A DNA stretch of 11,144 nt, taken from Pseudomonadota bacterium (lineage in GTDB: Bacteria > Pseudomonadota > Alphaproteobacteria > Rhizobiales > Segnochrobactraceae). Position numbers and translations under genes: made by a program. The DNA lies in NCBI GenBank assembly GCA_023442215.1, contig JAEZMP010000506.1, forward strand, positions 1 to 11,144, given 5' to 3'. Below the pieces are notes generated by a model. That model had not been told where the DNA came from. It saw only the letters and a program-made list of their open reading frames with translations, and did not search any database. Positions 6,551 to 11,144 of the stretch are shown one piece after another; position 1 is the first letter of the stretch, and each line of letters starts with the position of its first letter.

Positions 6551-8668
6551 GTGGACGATTACTGGCCATACTGGATCGCGCACTATTATAGCGGGCTGGA
6601 GTTCGCCACCGCCTGCTGCGCGGTCGTGGTGCTGATCTCCAGCCTCGACGACCTGTTCGTCGATGCCTGGTACTGGTCGCGGCGGACGATCCGCGCGTTC
6701 ACCGTGTGGCGGCGCTACAAGCCGCTCACGGTTGCGCAGCTCTACGAGAAGCCCGAGCAGCCGATGGCGATCATGGTTCCTGCCTGGCAGGAATACGATG
6801 TGATCGCGCAGATGCTCGCCAACATGGTCGCGACGCTCGACTATTCCGACTACGTCATCTTCGTCGGCACCTACGTCAACGATGCCGCGACCATCGCGGA
6901 AGTCGAGCGCATGAAGCTGCGCTATCGCCAGCTCGTGCGGGTGGAGGTTCCCCATGACGGCCCGACCTGCAAGGCGGACTGCCTGAACTGGGTCGTGCAG
7001 GCGATCGCCCGCCACGAGACCAATGCCGGCGTGCCGTTCGCCGGCATCGTGCTGCACGACAGCGAGGACGTGCTCCACCCGGTGGAACTGCGCTTCTTCA
7101 ATTATCTGCTGCCGCGCATGGACATGATCCAGATCCCGGTGATGTCGCTGGAACGCGACTGGGCCGATCTCATCGCCGGGACCTACATGGACGAGTTCGC
7201 GGAATGGCACGCGAAGGACCTCGTCGTGCGCGAGAGCATCGCCGGGACCGTGCCCTCTGCGGGCGTCGGCACCTGCTTCTCGCGCCGCGCCATCATGGGG
7301 CTCGCGGCCGAGACGGACAACCAGCCCTTCAACACGCAAAGCCTGACCGAGGACTACGATATCGGCGCCCGGTTGGGCGCGATGAAGATGAAGTCCGTGT
7401 TCTGCCGCTTCCCCGTGACCTTCGAGATCAAGCGGCGGACGTGGTTCGGCTACGGCCCCGTGGTGGAAAAGCGGCTCGAAGCCCCGCTGTGCGTCCGCGA
7501 GTTCTTCCCGGACACGTTCCGCACCGCCTACCGCCAGAGGGCGCGGTGGATCCTCGGCATCGGCCTGCAGAGCTGGGAGCAGATCGGCTGGGGTGGCTCG
7601 CTGGCGGTCAAGTATCTCCTGTTCCGCGACCGCAAGGGCATCGTGACATCCTTCGTCACCGCGGTCGCCTACCTGATCGTCTTCCAGCTCATCGTCTTCT
7701 ACGCCCTGGCTTATTCCGGCATCTTCACGACCCGGTTCCCGTCGATCTTCGCCTTCGATCCCTGGCTGCAGAATCTTCTCATCGCGAACGGTATCGCGTT
7801 TCTCCTGCGGATCGTGCAGCGGATCTACTTCGTCAATCGGCTCTACGGCTGGGAACACGCGCTCCTGTCCGTCCCGCGGATGATCATCGGCAATGCCATC
7901 AACTTCATGGCCGCCACCCGCGCCTGGAGGATGTTCCTGTCACACATCTTCATCGGGACCCCGATCGTGTGGGACAAGACCGCCCATTCCTATCCTTCGG
8001 CAGATGCACTTGCGGCCCGCCGCAGCCTGCTCGGCGAACTTCTCGTGTCGTGGCGGGCCGTGCCCGCGGAAGCCGTCGATCAGGCACTGGCGGAGCAGAT
8101 CTCCACCGAGGTGCCGCTCGGCCGTCTTCTCGTCAGCCACCACGATCTCGACGAGGAGACGCTGGCCGAGGCCATCGCCTACCAGGCGGACATGCCGCGC
8201 GTTCACCTGACGGAGGCCCAGGTGGAGGCCGCGGCCGGTGCGCTTCCGCTCGAGCTCTGCGTTCGCTGGCGCGCCGTGCCGTTCCGCCGCAACCCGCACG
8301 ACACGGTGAACGTGGCGATTGCCTCGCCGCTGCACGAGGACGGCCGAGCCGCGGTCACCGCGGCGATGACCGACCCCCCCGTGTTCTTCATCGCCCGCGA
8401 GGGTGAAATCGCCGCCGCGTTGAGGCTGCTCCGCGGCGTTCCCTTCCACGATATGACCGCCGCGGCGCCCGTTCCGCTGATCGGCGACATCATGATCGAG
8501 CATCACCTCGTCAGCAAAGCCGCGCTCGACCACGCGCTGGAGCGTTATCTGCCGCACCGTGACGGACTGATCGGCGATTTCCTCGTCGCGTCCGGCGCCG
8601 TTTCGCGCGAGGCTGTTCAGCAGGCCCTCGACATCCAGCAATCTCTGCGCGAGGAGGCAGCCGCATGA
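6551..8668 (+). CDS. nfrB: NfrB-type membrane glycosyltransferase with MshEN c-di-GMP motifs
   Basis: The 705-residue protein is a processive family-2 glycosyltransferase of the inner membrane, related to E. coli NfrB (phage N4 receptor system). One membrane helix lies at about 17-37. The cytoplasmic GT2 domain shows IMVPAWQEYDVI (74-85), the DxD-like HDSEDVLHPVELR (169-181), the TEDYD motif (266-270) and QRARW (329-333), all intact. Membrane segments follow at about 366-391 and 407-425, with a possible interfacial one at 440-455. The C-terminal region (490-705) is GspE-N/MshEN-like: motif 1 LLGELLV...ALAEQ (493-516) and motif 2 PLGRLLV...AIAYQ (522-545), with glycines 29 residues apart as in MshEN, then a second such pair at 643-696. 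E. coli NfrB is activated by c-di-GMP through its MshEN domain. The start is GTG 6551, 3 bp after the preceding stop, with only a weak GCGGGTAAG site, suggesting coupled translation. It overlaps nfrA by 4 bp. The likely donor is UDP-ManNAc from the operon's wecB. Confidence 0.92.
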   Translation: MDDYWPYWIAHYYSGLEFATACCAVVVLISSLDDLFVDAWYWSRRTIRAFTVWRRYKPLTVAQLYEKPEQPMAIMVPAWQEYDVIAQMLANMVATLDYSDYVIFVGTYVNDAATIAEVERMKLRYRQLVRVEVPHDGPTCKADCLNWVVQAIARHETNAGVPFAGIVLHDSEDVLHPVELRFFNYLLPRMDMIQIPVMSLERDWADLIAGTYMDEFAEWHAKDLVVRESIAGTVPSAGVGTCFSRRAIMGLAAETDNQPFNTQSLTEDYDIGARLGAMKMKSVFCRFPVTFEIKRRTWFGYGPVVEKRLEAPLCVREFFPDTFRTAYRQRARWILGIGLQSWEQIGWGGSLAVKYLLFRDRKGIVTSFVTAVAYLIVFQLIVFYALAYSGIFTTRFPSIFAFDPWLQNLLIANGIAFLLRIVQRIYFVNRLYGWEHALLSVPRMIIGNAINFMAATRAWRMFLSHIFIGTPIVWDKTAHSYPSADALAARRSLLGELLVSWRAVPAEAVDQALAEQISTEVPLGRLLVSHHDLDEETLAEAIAYQADMPRVHLTEAQVEAAAGALPLELCVRWRAVPFRRNPHDTVNVAIASPLHEDGRAAVTAAMTDPPVFFIAREGEIAAALRLLRGVPFHDMTAAAPVPLIGDIMIEHHLVSKAALDHALERYLPHRDGLIGDFLVASGAVSREAVQQALDIQQSLREEAAA
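8027..8185 (+). other. First MshEN-like motif pair in NfrB
   Basis: Residues 493-516 and 522-545 follow the LG-x2-L-x10-L-x3-L-x2-Q pattern of the 24-residue MshEN c-di-GMP motif: Gly495/Leu498/Val509/Leu513/Gln516 and Gly524/Leu527/Leu538/Ile542/Gln545. The position before LG, Arg in canonical MshE, is Leu493 and Pro522 here. The signature is seen directly; ligand binding is inferred. Confidence 0.75.
8477..8638 (+). other. Second, diverged MshEN-like motif pair in NfrB
   Basis: Residues 643-666 (Gly645, Met648, Leu659, Leu663, Tyr666) and 673-696 (Gly675, Leu678, Val689, Leu693, Gln696) repeat the same pattern at the extreme C-terminus. The first copy has Tyr in place of the final Gln, and the glycines are 30 rather than 29 apart. 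It looks like a duplication that may have lost ligand binding. Confidence 0.6.
8651..8657 (+). promoter_or_regulatory. Strong ribosome binding site of nfrA
   Basis: GAGGAGG lies inside the end of nfrB, 7 bases before the nfrA ATG at 8665. Together with the ATGA stop/start overlap it fixes the nfrA start and points to coupled translation of synthase and exporter. Confidence 0.8.
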
Positions 8669-10881
8669 GCAGGCGAAAGCGCGCGGCTTCCCTTGCCGTG
8701 ATCTGTTCGGCGACGCTGGCGTTCGCAGCGCCGCTTCTGCCAACGGCGGCGCTGTCGCAGGCGCAGGTCGTGGAAGTGCCCCTGACGGGCGCCGCGCTCG
8801 CCCATGCCCAGGCGGCTTTCGCCGCCTATGGCCGCAAGGACTATGCGACCACGATCTCCGAAGTCCGGGAAGCGCTTCGCCAGCGTCCCGACGTCGTGCG
8901 CCTCAAGCGGCTGCTCATCTACGCCCTCGAAGCGGACGGGCAGCTCCAGGCGGCCGCCGATGCGGCGAAGGGCTTCATCGCCGCGGGCGACCGCGATCCC
9001 GAGATCGCCGCCCAGCTGGCGCAGATCGATGCGAAGCTGAACCCGCCACCCCCCACACCCGAGGCGCTCGCCTATGAGGCCGCCTCCGAGGCGTACAAGG
9101 CCTATGCCGGGCGCGACTATGCCGGCGCCGTCGCGGCCGCGCGCAGGGCGCTCGGCTACCAGCCGGCCAATGCCGAGTACCAGACGCTGCTCGCCAATGC
9201 CGAGGCGGCTCTCAGGATGCCACCACCCTCCGCGCCGCCGCCGGGCTATATCGCCGCTCAGGCAGCCTATGCGGCGATGAAGACGAAGGCCTATTCGCGG
9301 GCGGCGGTGTCCGCCGCCGAGGCCGTGCGGCTCGCACCGGCGAACCGCGACTATCGGGTTCTGCTGGTGCAGGCGCTTGACGGCGCCGGCGAGCCGGAAC
9401 TCGCGATCGCAAGGGCAAGCGCGGCGCTGCGGGCGCTCGGGCCAGACCCGCTGCTGCTGGCCGCCCGTGGCTATGCCGAGCAGCGCGCCGGAAGGCCGGC
9501 TGCGGCGGCCGACGACTTCGCCGCCGCTCTGGCACACCGGCCGAAGGCCGACAGCGTGCGCGGCCTTCGGCTCGCCCTCGCCGACGCAGCTCTGGATGCC
9601 GGCCAGCCGGAGCGGGTGCTTGCCGCGCTCGCGCCCCTCCACGACGACGGCGCATACGATGTCGCCTCGCGTCGCGGCTTCGCGCTGCTGGCGCTCAAAA
9701 GGCCGGACGAGGCGCTGGCCGCCTTCAGGCTTGCTGCGGCCGCCGCCACGCCGGCCGATCGGGCCCAGATCGCCGGCGGCGAGATCTCCGCCCTCGCCGA
9801 ACTCGGCGACAAGGCCGAAGCCAAGGCTGTTCTGAAGCGCTCGCTCGATGCGGGCGAATTCGCCGGCACGCCGCAGACCGATATCGCCTACATGGCGCTC
9901 CAGGCCGGCGACGACCGGATAGCCTCGGAAGCCTTCGCGAAGGCGCAGGCCGACGGCACCCTTCCGGCGAAGGCCAATCTCGACGCCGGTTACAGTGCCA
10001 CGCGGCTTGCGGAAAACGCCACCGCAATCACCTATTTCACGGCGGCGCTGGACGCCGCCGCCGCCGACCGCATCGCCCTCGATCCCCAGGCCCAGTTCGC
10101 CGTCCGACGTCAGATCTCCGACATGGACCGCACCTGGGGCGCCTATCTGTCCGTGATCTATGGCGCCGTCGGCGTCATGCCGAGCACGCCGGCGAACACC
10201 ATCGGCCCGGCGCCGACGGGCCAGAACTCCTCGGATCGGGTGGCGCAGGTCGGAACGGAGATCTACTGGCGACCGCCGGAGATCGGATACCGCGACGGCA
10301 GCATCGTCGAGGTGTTCACCCGCGCCTTCGAGACGGTCTACGACGAGAACGGCGGGGCGACCGGCGCCCCGACCCTGCAGGGCTACGCCGGTATCCGCTG
10401 GAAGCCGATCGGAGCCATCAACCTCTTCCTCGAAGCCTCGCGGCTGTGGGCGCTCGGCGACGACGCCCGCAACGATTACCTCCTGCGGGCCGCCTATTCG
10501 ACGGGGCAGGGCACGGACCTGCGTGTCGACATCACCTCCTGGACGATGTGGCAGATCTACGGCGAGGTGGACCGCTACTTCGAGACGCCTGAAACCGTGC
10601 TCTCCTTCGAGGGGCGCCTGGGGCGCAGTTTCCGCTTCGACGGCCTGGCGGACGGCCTGGTCGTCACGCCGTTCGCGGCGCTCGGTGGGGGCTACGATTC
10701 GCTCCTGGCGACGCCGGGCGCGGTCGGAGCAGGGCCGGGCATCGCGGCGCGGCTCTGGTTCAACGGCGACACCTACCACGCGCCGCGCTCCTATCTCGAT
10801 GTCAGCGTGCAATATCGCTTCAGGATCGCAGGGGGAGACAATGCCCGCGGGGTTTTTGCAGGCATGACGCTCGCCTACTGA
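8665..10881 (+). CDS. nfrA: NfrA-type outer-membrane exporter with periplasmic TPR region
   Basis: The 738-residue protein resembles E. coli NfrA (bacteriophage N4 adsorption protein A), the outer-membrane component through which the NfrB-made glycan leaves the cell. A signal peptide is clear: basic MSRRKR, a hydrophobic core (about 8-25) and a likely cleavage near SQA|QVV (33/34). Residues 40-480 are alanine-rich helical repeats of TPR type. The first three units (46-92, 137-184, 196-242) are recognisably similar and separated by proline-rich linkers at 127-131 and 186-193. The C-terminal part (about 520-738) fits the NfrA_C barrel domain: GTEIYWRPPE (530-539), YAGIRWKPIG (574-583), EASRLWALGD (590-599), WTMWQIYGEVDRYFE (626-640), GRLGRSFRFDG (650-660), and a final Tyr738 like the terminal aromatic of BAM substrates. 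It is shorter than E. coli NfrA (about 990 residues), mainly in the TPR part. It overlaps nfrB by 4 bp. Confidence 0.9.
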   Translation: MSRRKRAASLAVICSATLAFAAPLLPTAALSQAQVVEVPLTGAALAHAQAAFAAYGRKDYATTISEVREALRQRPDVVRLKRLLIYALEADGQLQAAADAAKGFIAAGDRDPEIAAQLAQIDAKLNPPPPTPEALAYEAASEAYKAYAGRDYAGAVAAARRALGYQPANAEYQTLLANAEAALRMPPPSAPPPGYIAAQAAYAAMKTKAYSRAAVSAAEAVRLAPANRDYRVLLVQALDGAGEPELAIARASAALRALGPDPLLLAARGYAEQRAGRPAAAADDFAAALAHRPKADSVRGLRLALADAALDAGQPERVLAALAPLHDDGAYDVASRRGFALLALKRPDEALAAFRLAAAAATPADRAQIAGGEISALAELGDKAEAKAVLKRSLDAGEFAGTPQTDIAYMALQAGDDRIASEAFAKAQADGTLPAKANLDAGYSATRLAENATAITYFTAALDAAAADRIALDPQAQFAVRRQISDMDRTWGAYLSVIYGAVGVMPSTPANTIGPAPTGQNSSDRVAQVGTEIYWRPPEIGYRDGSIVEVFTRAFETVYDENGGATGAPTLQGYAGIRWKPIGAINLFLEASRLWALGDDARNDYLLRAAYSTGQGTDLRVDITSWTMWQIYGEVDRYFETPETVLSFEGRLGRSFRFDGLADGLVVTPFAALGGGYDSLLATPGAVGAGPGIAARLWFNGDTYHAPRSYLDVSVQYRFRIAGGDNARGVFAGMTLAY
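8800..9390 (+). repeat. Triplicated TPR unit with proline-rich linkers in NfrA
   Basis: Three units of about 47 residues share the layout A-x2-AY-x-AY...DYA-A----A-RALRL-PAN--Y-LLL--AL. They cover residues 46-92, 137-184 and 196-242. Linkers between them contain PPPPTP (127-132) and PPPSAPPPG (186-194). The similarity is seen in the protein; an internal duplication origin is inferred. Confidence 0.65.
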
Positions 10882-10897
10882 TCCGGGAGCGGCGGGA

Positions 10898-11144
10898 ATG
10901 ACCGGGACGGAAAGGCTGAAGCGACCTGCACGCCGCCATGCGCTTCTCGCCGTCGGTCTCGTCGCCGGCATCGCACTGGTTGCCGGCGTGCTCGGGGGCT
11001 TTTTGTGGTTGGAACGGCAGGCCCGGCAGGCCTGCGTCACCGGGATCGTGTGGCAGCCGGACCATGCCACCATCGATCCGCACGGCGACTGGCAGAAGCT
11101 CGGGGCCGATACCCTGCTGATCCAGTGGAGCGCCATCGACGGCC
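10898..11144 (+). CDS. Membrane-anchored protein in the ybcH position (partial, runs off the window)
   Basis: An open frame starts at ATG 10898 and continues past the window end, giving 82 residues so far. A GGGAG at 10885-10889 lies 8 bases before the ATG, and the gap to the nfrA stop is 16 bp, so it belongs to the operon. It begins with a basic stretch (RLKRPARRH) and a hydrophobic segment (about 15-39), which reads as a signal anchor or signal peptide. The following CVTGIVWQPDHATIDPHGDW (46-65) and ADTLLIQWS (69-77) have the look of the first strand of a TIM-barrel glycoside-hydrolase-like fold, as in DUF4434-type proteins. In E. coli the gene after nfrB-nfrA is ybcH, of uncertain function, so this may be its counterpart; I base that on gene order more than on sequence. 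A role in trimming or handling the periplasmic glycan is a guess. Confidence 0.7.
   Translation, partial: MTGTERLKRPARRHALLAVGLVAGIALVAGVLGGFLWLERQARQACVTGIVWQPDHATIDPHGDWQKLGADTLLIQWSAIDG

Noticed and set aside
5411..7858. An 815-residue open frame on the minus strand opposite the BcsB-like gene and nfrB
   Set aside because: It spans two real + strand genes and gives a His/Arg/Asp-rich sequence with no motifs; it is a codon-bias shadow.
8617..11136. An 839-residue open frame on the minus strand opposite nfrA
   Set aside because: It is antisense to nfrA, whose signal peptide, TPRs and barrel motifs are clear. The translation is Arg/Gly-rich without recognisable domains, typical of antisense frames in high-GC genes.
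1..11144. CRISPR arrays, tRNA or rRNA genes, insertion sequences
   Set aside because: I saw no regularly spaced repeats, cloverleaf-like sequence, transposase gene or terminal inverted repeats anywhere in the window.

Overview
The window is GC-rich DNA whose coding regions use mostly G or C at third codon positions. Gene content and protein style suggest an alphaproteobacterium, perhaps a Hyphomicrobiales-type genome; this is an inference, since there is no rRNA or other taxonomic marker here.

Layout. Positions 1-74 hold what may be the last codons of an upstream gene. A DUF2254 integral membrane protein follows on the + strand (300-1595). Convergent to it is an isolated minus-strand gene (1662-2351) whose product carries a diverged GIY-YIG nuclease signature split by a long insertion. 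It is richer in Asn and lower in GC than its neighbours, so it may be acquired. About 660 bases without a convincing gene come next (2352-3012). Their downstream part is strikingly AT-rich (about 43% GC by hand count over 2761-2940) and holds a candidate promoter with inverted repeats.

From 3013 to the end runs one tightly packed + strand operon. Its genes are wecB (UDP-GlcNAc 2-epimerase, making UDP-ManNAc), a BcsB-like periplasmic membrane-anchored protein, nfrB (membrane GT2 glycosyltransferase with C-terminal MshEN-type c-di-GMP-binding motifs), nfrA (TPR periplasmic part plus a C-terminal outer-membrane barrel of the N4 adsorption protein type), and the start of a membrane-anchored protein in the position of ybcH. 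Genes overlap (17 bp wecB/bcsB-like, 4 bp nfrB/nfrA) or lie 3-16 bp apart.

How they work together. In E. coli, NfrB and NfrA form a c-di-GMP-activated secretion pathway for a ManNAc-containing glycan that phage N4 uses as receptor, and UDP-ManNAc comes from WecB, encoded elsewhere. Here the sugar-nucleotide supply gene is in the same operon, and a cellulose-synthase-type BcsB partner is added between it and the synthase. The simplest reading is a complete c-di-GMP-controlled ManNAc exopolysaccharide synthesis and export machine with a BcsB-like periplasmic subunit. This is the most interesting content of the window.
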